From Cronobacter condimenti 1330 (lineage in GTDB: Bacteria; Pseudomonadota; Gammaproteobacteria; Enterobacterales; Enterobacteriaceae), in assembly GCF_001277255.1 (NCBI RefSeq), contig NZ_CP012264.1, positions 2,728,001-2,792,000 on the forward strand: DNA of 64,000 nt, in the 5' to 3' direction. Numbering within the stretch: position 1 is the first letter of the stretch; each line of letters begins with the position of its first letter. Shown here one piece after another: positions 35,175 through 42,822 of this stretch. The notes beneath the pieces are model-generated. The model saw only the letters and a list, made by a program, of their open reading frames with translations, did not search any database and was not told the origin of the DNA. Both the position numbers and the translations under genes were made by a program.

Positions 35175-35662
35175 TTAATTACCTTCACCCGCGCTTTTTC
35201 ACCCACTACCAGCGCATTGTCCGGCACGCTGTCCAGCACCACGCTGCCCGCACCGATGGTGACGTTATTGCCAATGGTGATATCGCCAATGATCACGACA
35301 TTTGCGCCAAGCTCCACACCGTTGCCGATAACCGGGCACGCCAGATTGTCGGCCCCGCGATTACCGATGGTGACGCCGTGACGGATAATGAAATCATCGC
35401 CCGCGACCACATTTTTATTGATGACAACGGCATAGCCATGATGAATGGTGAAACGGCGGCCAATCGTGGCGGCAGCCTGGATTTCATAGCCGAAAAAACA
35501 TTCGGTAAAAAAGCGGTAAAGCAGCAGCACTGGCACTGCCCACAGGTTATTCAGCACGTTTTTTTTGCGCCACACCGAGCAGAAGTGCGCGATGCGATAA
35601 GCGACCACCATGCAGCAGGGGCGCAGGTTCCATGAATTAGCGCGCAGATCCTCAAGCAGCAT
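35171..35662 (-). CDS. wcaB: Colanic acid acetyltransferase WcaB
   Basis: This 163-residue serine-acetyltransferase-like hexapeptide protein is an O-acetyltransferase of colanic acid. Hexapeptide repeats are visible at AATIGRRFTIHHGYAVVINK, HGVTIGNRG and GANVVIIGDITIGNNVTIG, with catalytic-type histidines in IHHGYAVV and IRHGVTIG. The length matches E. coli WcaB (162). The ATG overlaps the end of wcaA by one base and the stop overlaps wcaC by 4, so translation is coupled on both sides. Confidence 0.95.
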   Translation of the reverse strand: MLLEDLRANSWNLRPCCMVVAYRIAHFCSVWRKKNVLNNLWAVPVLLLYRFFTECFFGYEIQAAATIGRRFTIHHGYAVVINKNVVAGDDFIIRHGVTIGNRGADNLACPVIGNGVELGANVVIIGDITIGNNVTIGAGSVVLDSVPDNALVVGEKARVKVIK

Positions 35663-36507
35663 TATTTCCCCCGCAGGCTGTCGGCCAGACGTTTGGTATT
35701 ACGCACCGACAATAAAGTCAGCAGCGTGCGCCAGTTCATGCGCTTATTACGGATCTGATAGAGCGTAAAGAGCTGATATTTTTTGCTGGCGCGGTCGAAT
35801 TTATCTTTGTGTTTGCGGTAGAAGTGGAAATAGCCTGCAAATTTTTTCGCCGATTTCGTAATCTGCATTTCACCGTGATTGATGTGCAGAATTTGCGTCG
35901 CGTCTTCCACTTTCCACGGCTCGCCGTAGGTCACCACCATGCGCAGGAACATGTCATAGTCCTGGGCGGCGGCGAGTTCGTTATCAAACAGCGACTCTTT
36001 AAAGCGCCAGGCCCAGGTGAAAACCTGGTTGCCGACGATGTTGCGTTTAAAGAAAAGCTTCAGCGACCACGGCGATTTCGGGTAGAGCGGCAGACTGTTC
36101 GGCTGAGAGTAAACCTGGCCTTCGCACAGGTAGTCGTTGGCGTAGAGAAACGCGTGGTGGTTCAGCTTCTCTTTATGCGACAGGAAGACCGACAGACGAT
36201 TAGGCATCCACTCATCGTCATCGTCGATGCCGGTGATGAAATCACCTTTCGCCTGCAAAATAGCCTGATTACGCACCGCACACGCGCCGGAGTTGAAGTC
36301 GTTACGCGTGTAGCTGACACGCGGATCGTTGAGCGCCAGAACGAAGCTTTGCAGTTGCTCCCAGTTGCTGGAGCAGTCATCGACAATGATAAGCTCCCAG
36401 TTGTCATAGTCCTGGCGCAGCACGGAATTGATAGCCCGGATGGCCAGTTGCTGACGATTCCACGTCGGCATGTAAACAGAAACTAATGGGCGCGCTGTGC
36501 TGGTCAT
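35662..36507 (-). CDS. wcaA: Colanic acid glycosyltransferase WcaA (GT2)
   Basis: This 281-residue GT-A glycosyltransferase is commonly assigned to adding glucuronic acid. Motifs are VYMPTWNRQQLAIRAI, IIVDDCSSNWEQL, GACAVRNQAI and the metal-binding GIDDDDEWMPNRL. The frame is open to 36543, but the ATG at 36507 has GGAGAA six bases upstream and aligns with the E. coli N-terminus, so the 12 earlier codons are excluded. A 188-base gap with a repeat element separates it from wzc. Confidence 0.95.
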   Translation of the reverse strand: MTSTARPLVSVYMPTWNRQQLAIRAINSVLRQDYDNWELIIVDDCSSNWEQLQSFVLALNDPRVSYTRNDFNSGACAVRNQAILQAKGDFITGIDDDDEWMPNRLSVFLSHKEKLNHHAFLYANDYLCEGQVYSQPNSLPLYPKSPWSLKLFFKRNIVGNQVFTWAWRFKESLFDNELAAAQDYDMFLRMVVTYGEPWKVEDATQILHINHGEMQITKSAKKFAGYFHFYRKHKDKFDRASKKYQLFTLYQIRNKRMNWRTLLTLLSVRNTKRLADSLRGK

Positions 36508-36589
36508 TGTGGTTTCTCCGAATGCTAAATGGATGTTATGCACGTTGCCGCAAGGGCGTAGCCGCAGGGGCTGCGCCGTGTTCGTTGCC

Positions 36590-36693
36590 CTCGCCCCGCC
36601 CTCCCCCTCTGCCTTGAGAAAGAAAGCGCGCTTGCCGTTAAGGGTTTGCTGCCCCTCCCGCAGGAAGCGGGAGGGCGGGGTGAGGGGTGACGC
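36590..36693. repeat. GC-rich mosaic palindromic repeat (copy B) between wzc and wcaA
   Basis: The element includes a strong hairpin CCCTCCCGC-AGGAA-GCGGGAGGG (36653-36675) followed by GCGGGGTGAGGGGTGAC running up to the wzc stop. Its GGGTGAGGGG and GAGGGC modules match, in inverted orientation, copy A at 31255-31430. On the minus strand it lies directly after wzc, so it could limit readthrough or stabilise the 3' end of the wza-wzb-wzc message, giving different wza-c and wcaA-M levels. Confidence 0.65.
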
Positions 36694-36695
36694 CG

Positions 36696-38858
36696 CTACT
36701 TATGATCCGATTTGTATTCGTACTCGTAGTAGCCGTAGTCCTGGTAGCCAGAAGCGCGACGGAAAATGGAGTTCAGAATGACCCCTTTCACCTGGATGCC
36801 GTTCTGCTCGAAGCGGCTTAAGCTGGTCTGCACTTCTTTAAGCGTGTTGACCGCATAGCGCGCTACCATCAGCGTGGTGCCTGCATGACGGCCTACCACG
36901 GCGGCGTCGGTAACCGCCAGAATCGGCGGCGTATCGATAAGCACCATGTCGTAGTTAGCGCTCGCCCATTTCACCAGTTCCGCAAAGCGTTCGCTCATCA
37001 GGAGTTCTGACGGGTTCGGCGGCACCTGGCCACGCGGCACGAGGTCAAAGCCCGGCACAGAAGTTTTCTGCGCGCAGCGGCTGATATCGCCCTGCCCTGC
37101 CAGCACGTCGGACAGGCCGTTGACGTTTGTGGTGCCGAGCAGCTCGTGGGTGTAGCCCTTACGCATATCGCAGTCGATAAGCAGCACACGCTTGTGGGTC
37201 TGGCTGATGACCGCCGCCAGGTTGGCGCAGACAAACGTCTTACCGATAGACGGGCTGACGCCGGTAAGCATCAGAACGTTGTTCGGCGCCTGCATCATGG
37301 CGAAGTGCAGACTGGTGCGCAGGCTGCGGATAGCCTCGATGGCCAGATCTGTCGGGTTGCCCACGGCCAGCAGTTGGCTCTGCTTGAAGCGCTTGACGCC
37401 TTTGATGGTCTTCACGCTGTCGCGGGATTTCTGCCATTCGGAGAGCGGGATGCTCGCGTAGACATTGATCCCTGCCTCTTCCAGCACCAGCGGGCTTTCG
37501 ATGCCGCGGTTAAAGAGCGAGCGCAGCAACACAATGACGATAGAGAGCAACAGGCCGAGAATAATGCTGCCCAGGACAATCAGCGGTTTCTTCGGCTTCA
37601 CAACACCCGGCTGGGTAATTGCCGGGTCGACGATGCGCACATCGCCCACCGTGCTCGCCTCGGTGATTTTCAGCTCCTGCTGTTTATTCAGCAGTTGCAT
37701 GTACACCTGCTGACCGGACTCCACGTCACGGGTCAGGCGAACAATTTCCTGCTGGGTTTTCGGCATTGCGGTCACGCGATTGTTGAGCTTGGCTTTCTCT
37801 TCTTCCAGCGCGTGGCGTTTTTCAAGCAGCGTGCGGTAAGCCGGGTGCGCTTTGGTGTAGAGCTTGGAGATTTCCGCCTCTTTGAACGTCAGCTCATTAA
37901 GCTGGGCGTCGATGTTCACCATCGAATCCAGCACCGCTTTCGCTTCGAGCGGCAGGTCTACAGAGTCCTGCTGCTGGCGATACGCGTTGAGTTTATTCTC
38001 AGCGATATCCAGATTCGCACGTACTTCCGGAAGCTGTTTGGCGAGGAACGCCAGGCTCTTGGCTGCCTCTTCGGATTTACGCTCGATGTTTTGCTCAAGG
38101 TAGTTACGGGTGATGCTGTTGAGAATATCGCGGATTTGATCGCGATCTTCACCCATAAAGGTCAGGCTCAGCACGCCGGTATCTTTACCGGTTTCCGTCA
38201 CCGTCAGGTTGTTTTGCAGCTGGTTTATCATCCCAAGCGTGGAGTATTTGGTAACGGTAAATTCGCTGCCTTCCTGCGCGTGGATTTCACTTATCAGCAT
38301 GCTCACGCCATTTTTGCTAAGCGGCTTGCCTGCTTCGCCGCGAGCGCTAAAGCCCCCGTTGCTGGTCAGTTCATACTGCTTCGGGCCGAGTACCGCAACC
38401 GTAAACTCATCTTGCGCCATGCCTTTCGGCAGGTTGAAGGTGGTCACTTTAAGCGTCTCGTTGGCGCGACCCATTAGCCGCTCCCAGCCAGCCCCGAACA
38501 GCGGGAAGGTTTTCTTCTGAACGGCGATATCAAGATCCAGATCGTCGACGGTTTTGCCAAGCACCATGCGCGACTGGATAAGCTGGATTTCGGCATCAGA
38601 AGCCGGCGGTTTGTTTTGCAGCGCTGTGCTGATGTCCTGCACCAGCGAATTGCCCTGATTCTGCTCGATTTGCACCAGCGCATCGGCGCTGTAGATGGGG
38701 GTGGCGAACATGACGTATATCAGCGCACCCAGCGCGAAGAGCGCCGTAATGCCAAGCACCCACCAGCGCGCCTCCACTACGGTGCCGACCAGGCGTCCAA
38801 TATCTATCTCGTCGCCGCCCTCCGCCGGGGCGGCAGAATGTCTCACTTTATCAGTCAT
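36696..38858 (-). CDS. wzc: Tyrosine autokinase Wzc
   Basis: Wzc is the inner-membrane co-polymerase and BY-kinase that drives colanic acid polymerisation and export with Wza and is dephosphorylated by Wzb. The 720-residue length equals E. coli Wzc. It has two membrane segments (about residues 32-52 and 427-447), a large periplasmic coiled domain, and the kinase domain with Walker A GVSPSIGKTF, Walker A' LLIDCDMRKG and Walker B LIDTPP. The C-terminal tyrosine cluster is YQDYGYYEYEYKSDHK. A GTG extension to 38894 exists; the ATG at 38858 with AGGGAT in front, 2 bases after the wzb stop, fits the family. Confidence 0.97.
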   Translation of the reverse strand: MTDKVRHSAAPAEGGDEIDIGRLVGTVVEARWWVLGITALFALGALIYVMFATPIYSADALVQIEQNQGNSLVQDISTALQNKPPASDAEIQLIQSRMVLGKTVDDLDLDIAVQKKTFPLFGAGWERLMGRANETLKVTTFNLPKGMAQDEFTVAVLGPKQYELTSNGGFSARGEAGKPLSKNGVSMLISEIHAQEGSEFTVTKYSTLGMINQLQNNLTVTETGKDTGVLSLTFMGEDRDQIRDILNSITRNYLEQNIERKSEEAAKSLAFLAKQLPEVRANLDIAENKLNAYRQQQDSVDLPLEAKAVLDSMVNIDAQLNELTFKEAEISKLYTKAHPAYRTLLEKRHALEEEKAKLNNRVTAMPKTQQEIVRLTRDVESGQQVYMQLLNKQQELKITEASTVGDVRIVDPAITQPGVVKPKKPLIVLGSIILGLLLSIVIVLLRSLFNRGIESPLVLEEAGINVYASIPLSEWQKSRDSVKTIKGVKRFKQSQLLAVGNPTDLAIEAIRSLRTSLHFAMMQAPNNVLMLTGVSPSIGKTFVCANLAAVISQTHKRVLLIDCDMRKGYTHELLGTTNVNGLSDVLAGQGDISRCAQKTSVPGFDLVPRGQVPPNPSELLMSERFAELVKWASANYDMVLIDTPPILAVTDAAVVGRHAGTTLMVARYAVNTLKEVQTSLSRFEQNGIQVKGVILNSIFRRASGYQDYGYYEYEYKSDHK

Positions 38859-38860
38859 CG

Positions 38861-39304
38861 TTATCCCTGCTGCGTTTTCAGTGCCTGCGCCCACTGGCGG
38901 GCAGAGTGATCCAGAAGTCCGTAGACCGCCTCAAAGGCGTCCCGGCTCTTGCGATACGGGTCGGGAATATCGCGCTGGTCGTCCCAGTGACCAAACAGCA
39001 TCACTTTGCCGCGCATCTCCGGCGCCATCTCACAAATCGAGTCGACATGGCGCTTTTCCATTGCGAGGATTAAGTCGTACTCACGGCACATCGCGCTGGT
39101 TATCTGGCGGGCCACATGGCCCTCCAGAGAAAGGTCATGCCCTTGTGCCACGCTGACGGCACTGGCATCAGCGCTTTTTCCCACCAGCGCGCCGAGCCCT
39201 GCGGACGCAACCGTCACGTCCGGCAGGTAACGTTTAAGCAATCGCTCCGCGGTGGGGGAACGACAAATGTTCCCCACGCAAACCACAAGAATTTTGTTAA
39301 ACAT
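38861..39304 (-). CDS. wzb: Low-molecular-weight protein tyrosine phosphatase Wzb
   Basis: Wzb dephosphorylates the Wzc tyrosine cluster, which cycles the export machine. The 147-residue product has the signature loop VCVGNICRSPTAERLL with catalytic Cys9 and Arg15, and the general acid Asp in IPDPYRKS near residue 115. Four extra codons from a GTG at 39316 are in frame but overlap wza. The ATG at 39304, 5 bases after the wza stop, gives the standard N-terminus MFNKILVV. It is the second gene of the colanic acid operon. Confidence 0.97.
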   Translation of the reverse strand: MFNKILVVCVGNICRSPTAERLLKRYLPDVTVASAGLGALVGKSADASAVSVAQGHDLSLEGHVARQITSAMCREYDLILAMEKRHVDSICEMAPEMRGKVMLFGHWDDQRDIPDPYRKSRDAFEAVYGLLDHSARQWAQALKTQQG

Positions 39305-39309
39305 GCGCG

Positions 39310-40449
39310 TTACCACTTATGAAGGTCGTTTGCCGTATCCGTCATATAACGGACGCCACTGATGGTCGGCAGCAACTGGTTGATAAGACGGTTCCAGCGC
39401 GCCACCGGTGCGGTGGTGACATAGACCACGTCATACGGCTGCAGACGGAATTCGGTCGCCATCACGAGCGACGTCGCGTCCGACATATCGAGCTGGTAAA
39501 TGTTGGCAATCTTGCCACCGCGCTGGTTGTCGCCGCGCAGAGGTCGGATAACAAAGATGCCGCTCGCGTTAGACGTATTCAGATCGATGCCTTCGGCCTG
39601 GCCGAGCGCTTCGGTCAGCGTCATGCCGCTGAAGTCCATTTTGAGCGTGCTCTGTTTCTTCACTTCGCCCATGACGAACACTTTCAGGTCGTCGTTGCGC
39701 GGAACAAATAAGATGTCGCCTGGATAAAGCAGATGGTTCTGGCTGAGATCGCCATTTTGCATCAGCGCCTGGAGGGAGATGCGGCGCTCCTGCCCGTTAT
39801 GGGTCAGCACCACGTTGCGCCAGTCAGCGGTGTCCGTCAGGCCGCCTGCTGCGTTAATCGCGTCCAGCACGGTCAGCGGCACGTTAGTAATGGCCTGCTG
39901 GCCTGACTTCGCCACCTGGCCTGAGATATAGGCTTTTTGCGAACGGAATGCGGCGATATTAACGTCCACCTGCGGGTCAGCGATGTACTGCGCTAAACGG
40001 CCGGTAATATCGCTGCGAATTTCAGCGAGCGTTTTGCCAACGACATGGACCTTGCCAATGTAGGGATAGAACATCGTGCCGTCCGGCTGCACCCAGTTGC
40101 CGGTATCGCTGGAGCTGCGGTACTGGCCTGCCGGCGTCGTGAGTTCCGGGTGATCCCAGACGGTGACGCTCAGCACGTCGCCCGGCCCTACGCGATATTC
40201 GTAGTTGGCAATCTCCTGGTCGAGAGACATATTTGGCTGGGCCACAGTTGGACGGGGACGTAATTGTTCTACCAGTCGCGGCGTCAGCGGATATACGTTC
40301 ACCATCCGGTCAAGATCAAAGTCTGCATCCTGTTGCTTGATCACGTCCTTTCCCATCGTAGACATATTGCTGCCGGGAAAAACAGTGCAACCGCTCATCA
40401 AGGTTACAGACACCAATAAAGGCATCAATTTCAGTCTGGATTTCATCAT
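39310..40449 (-). CDS. wza: Outer-membrane polysaccharide export lipoprotein Wza
   Basis: Wza forms the octameric outer-membrane channel through which colanic acid leaves the cell. The 379-residue product has the same length as the E. coli protein. A lipoprotein signal peptide ends in the lipobox LMSGC with Cys21 as the lipidated residue. The polysaccharide export domain shows YRVGPGDVLSVTVWDHPEL and SSSDTGNWVQPDGTMFYPY. The C-terminal membrane helix region ends SRWN-like ARWNRLINQLLPTISGVR. It is the first gene of the colanic acid operon, preceded by a long leader with a JUMPstart element. Confidence 0.97.
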   Translation of the reverse strand: MMKSRLKLMPLLVSVTLMSGCTVFPGSNMSTMGKDVIKQQDADFDLDRMVNVYPLTPRLVEQLRPRPTVAQPNMSLDQEIANYEYRVGPGDVLSVTVWDHPELTTPAGQYRSSSDTGNWVQPDGTMFYPYIGKVHVVGKTLAEIRSDITGRLAQYIADPQVDVNIAAFRSQKAYISGQVAKSGQQAITNVPLTVLDAINAAGGLTDTADWRNVVLTHNGQERRISLQALMQNGDLSQNHLLYPGDILFVPRNDDLKVFVMGEVKKQSTLKMDFSGMTLTEALGQAEGIDLNTSNASGIFVIRPLRGDNQRGGKIANIYQLDMSDATSLVMATEFRLQPYDVVYVTTAPVARWNRLINQLLPTISGVRYMTDTANDLHKW

Positions 40450-40631
40450 TGAATTTTTATCACTTTGGCAGAGTAATTATTCTGACCCTTTAAAATAAGC
40501 CACCGTACCGCTTGTTCCTGCATCAAGAATGCGGCGTCAGGCGCCAGAATATAACTGGAATCATTCCTAAAAGTCGCTTATTTACCCATATACTATTGAC
40601 AGAATAATTGCGGCTAATTGACAGACTTCAG

Positions 40632-40670
40632 GCACGCTACCGCCCTTGGCTTTCAGTTACCAATCTACTG
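40632..40670 (-). promoter_or_regulatory. JUMPstart element with ops site, colanic acid leader
   Basis: This minus-strand copy of JUMPstart has the ops core GGCGGTAGCGTG at 40633-40644. It sits about 183 bases upstream of the wza ATG. In E. coli RfaH recruited at ops prevents premature termination over the long wza-wcaM operon. The copy is clearly related to the O-antigen one at 16201-16240 but differs at several positions outside the ops core. Confidence 0.92.
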
Positions 40671-40883
40671 CAAAAACAGACGGTTATATTGACACACCCC
40701 TGTGAAGCCTCTTCCAATTGGATTTATCTTATTGAAAGAGACGGTTCATTGCGCTGGTGCACTGCTCATTCAGAACGCACAAAGAAAAAATTCTTGTGTG
40801 CCGGTGGGAATAAGAAATGCTGAATGGATTGTTGCAGCTAAAGTTTTGGCAGGCAAGTTAACGCATCGTTGCAGGGCTGTTTT

Positions 40884-40897
40884 TAAGAATAATATGA
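40884..40897 (-). promoter_or_regulatory. Candidate RcsAB box of the wza promoter
   Basis: The 14-mer reads TCATATTATTCTTA on the minus strand and matches the RcsAB consensus TAAGAATATTCCTA at 10 of 14 positions on either strand. It ends about 22 bases before a GTTAAC -10-like hexamer and lies about 435 bases upstream of wza, close to where the site lies in E. coli. A second, weaker 9/14 match is at 40917-40930. RcsA-RcsB activates colanic acid genes in E. coli. Confidence 0.4.
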
Positions 40898-41183
40898 ACA
40901 GCGCATTTTATTGCTTTTAGGATTTTCTTCATGTTGACAGGCAGGGTTAGACAAACTACGCAGATTATTTAATTAAGAAATATCTGGGTAGTTCTATTAT
41001 TTCATTCTTTTTCATTATGACCAGAATATGGCATCTGGCTATTAATTAGCATTTATTTGCCATTTTTGGTTAATTTCCCGCCACTGTTCATCGTTAAGAT
41101 AATTCTGCCCCGCGTTGCAATTTAAGCGCGGTTTATCCATGATCAGCACACTTTTATTTATCTTAAAAGGTCACTGACGCGTT

Positions 41184-42776
41184 ATGGAATGGATTGCCGA
41201 CCCCTCAATCTGGGCAGGTCTGGCCACGCTTATCGTGCTTGAGCTGGTGCTCGGAATCGACAACCTGGTGTTTATCGCCATTCTTGCTGAAAAATTACCC
41301 CCCACCCAGCGCGACCGAGCACGCGTCACCGGCCTGATGCTGGCGATGGTGATGCGCCTTGGACTGCTCGCTTCCGTCTCCTGGCTTGTGACGCTCACCA
41401 CCCCACTGCTCACTATTCAAAGTTTCAGCTTCAGCGCCCGCGATTTAATTATGTTACTGGGCGGGCTGTTCCTGCTGTTTAAAGCGACCGTCGAACTTAA
41501 CGAGCGGCTCGAAGGCAAGGATACGGAAAACCCGACGCAGCGGCGCGGTGCGAAATTCTGGGCAGTCGTGGCGCAAATTGTCATTCTCGATGCGGTGTTC
41601 TCGCTGGACTCGGTGATCACCGCCGTAGGCATGGTCGATCATCTGGCGGTCATGATGGCGGCCGTGGTCATCGCCGTGTCGCTGATGTTGCTGGCGAGCA
41701 AGGCGCTGACGCGGTTTGTGAATAACCATCCGACGATAGTTATTCTCTGTCTGAGCTTTCTGCTGATGATAGGCTTTAGCCTTATCGCCGACGGCTTCGG
41801 CTTCCATATTCCAAAGGGTTATCTCTACGCAGCGATTGGCTTCTCCATCCTAATTGAAGCCCTGAACCAGCTTGCGATTTTCAACCGCCGCCGTTTTCTC
41901 TCCACCGCTAACCAGACGCTGCGCCAGCGCACCACCGAGGCGGTGATGCGGCTTATCAGCGGTAAGAAAGAAGATGCCGATCTCGACCCGCAGACCGCCT
42001 CCCTGCTTGCCGATTACGACAATCATCCGCTGTTTAATCCTCAGGAACAGCTGATGATTGAACGCGTGTTAAATCTTAATCAGCGCAGCGTCAGCAGTAT
42101 TATGACCTCGCGTCACGACGTGGAACATATCGATATCAACGCCCCGGAAGCCCAGGTGCGGGCCCTGCTGGAACGCAACCAGCACACCCGCGTGGTGGTG
42201 CGCAGCGAAGATGACGATGACGATCTGCTCGGCGTGGTTCACATTATCGACCTGCTGCAGCAGTCATTACGCGGCGAACCGCTTGATCTGCGCGTACTGG
42301 TACGCCAGCCGCTGGTATTTCCAGAAGGGCTGGCGCTGATTAAAGCGCTGGAGCAGTTTCGCAATGCGCGCACGCACTTTGCCTTTGTGGTTGATGAATT
42401 CGGCTCGGTCGAAGGCGTGGTCACGCTGAGCGACGTCATGGAAACCATCGCCGGCAATCTGCCCAATGAAGTAGAAGAAATAGATGCCCGCCACGACATC
42501 CAGAAAAATGCCGATGGCAGCTGGACCGCTAACGGTCATATGCCGCTTGAAGATTTAATTCAGTATGTGCCGCTGCCGCTGGATGAAAAACGCGAGTACC
42601 ACACGCTTGCCGGGCTGGTGATGGAATATTTACAGCGTATTCCGGGGGAAGGTGAAACGCTGAGCGTCGGCCACTACCAGCTGAAAACGCTGAAAGTGGA
42701 ACATCACCGAATTCAGAAGGTGCAGATAATCGCGCAGACGCAAGCAGGGGCAGCCCCAGCGGAGGAGAGCCTTTAG
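41184..42776 (+). CDS. yegH: YegH, TerC-like membrane protein with CBS and transporter-associated domains
   Basis: This 530-residue inner-membrane protein of uncertain function has an N-terminal TerC-type domain of about seven membrane segments (begins MEWIADPSIWAGLATLIVLE, with the acidic LGIDNLVFIA motif). A pair of CBS domains follows (about residues 305-425, including IMTSRHDVEHID and FAFVVDEFGSVEGVVTLSD). It ends in a CorC/HlyC-type C-terminal domain (NEVEEIDARHDIQ to the end). The family is suspected to be linked to metal ion export. It is transcribed divergently from wza and followed by a strong terminator. Length is close to E. coli YegH (527). Confidence 0.95.
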   Translation: MEWIADPSIWAGLATLIVLELVLGIDNLVFIAILAEKLPPTQRDRARVTGLMLAMVMRLGLLASVSWLVTLTTPLLTIQSFSFSARDLIMLLGGLFLLFKATVELNERLEGKDTENPTQRRGAKFWAVVAQIVILDAVFSLDSVITAVGMVDHLAVMMAAVVIAVSLMLLASKALTRFVNNHPTIVILCLSFLLMIGFSLIADGFGFHIPKGYLYAAIGFSILIEALNQLAIFNRRRFLSTANQTLRQRTTEAVMRLISGKKEDADLDPQTASLLADYDNHPLFNPQEQLMIERVLNLNQRSVSSIMTSRHDVEHIDINAPEAQVRALLERNQHTRVVVRSEDDDDDLLGVVHIIDLLQQSLRGEPLDLRVLVRQPLVFPEGLALIKALEQFRNARTHFAFVVDEFGSVEGVVTLSDVMETIAGNLPNEVEEIDARHDIQKNADGSWTANGHMPLEDLIQYVPLPLDEKREYHTLAGLVMEYLQRIPGEGETLSVGHYQLKTLKVEHHRIQKVQIIAQTQAGAAPAEESL

Positions 42777-42784
42777 CGACATAA

Positions 42785-42810
42785 AAAAAGCGGCCGTCGG
42801 GCCGCTTTTT
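42785..42810. terminator. Bidirectional terminator between yegH and asmA
   Basis: A perfect stem AAAAAGCGGCC / GGCCGCTTTTT (42785-42795 with 42800-42810) around a GTCG loop gives T runs on both strands. It lies between the convergent yegH and asmA genes and can end both transcripts. Confidence 0.92.
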
Positions 42811-42822
42811 AGTAAGGTGTAC

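Larger units (their letters stand above)
40450..41183. other. Intergenic region wza-yegH: colanic acid promoter and long leader
   Basis: This 734-base non-coding stretch separates the divergent wza and yegH genes. It holds a JUMPstart element (40632-40670) and a candidate RcsAB box (40884-40897). On the minus strand a TGC-GTTAAC extended -10-like sequence lies at about 40857-40865, which would give a wza leader of roughly 400 bases. A small hairpin GGCG-TCAG-GCGCC lies near 40534-40544. Short open frames here (63-73 codons) have no ribosome binding sites and look accidental. The yegH promoter must lie near the right end. Confidence 0.6.

Noticed and set aside
37146..38477. A 443-codon plus-strand open frame opposite wzc
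   Set aside because: It is a shadow frame of a long conserved coding sequence, with the same compositional signs as other antisense frames (26150-27241, 17744-18838, 5061-5984).
38859..38894. Upstream starts for wzc, and likewise for wzb (39316), galF (17338), fnlA (11454) and wcaA (36543)
   Set aside because: The extra codons overlap the preceding gene or lack a ribosome binding site. Internal ATGs with good sites match the family N-termini.
40608..40920. Two small plus-strand frames (63-73 codons) in the wza-yegH gap
   Set aside because: They cross the JUMPstart element and the candidate promoter, have no ribosome binding sites and no recognisable product. The region is better explained as a leader.
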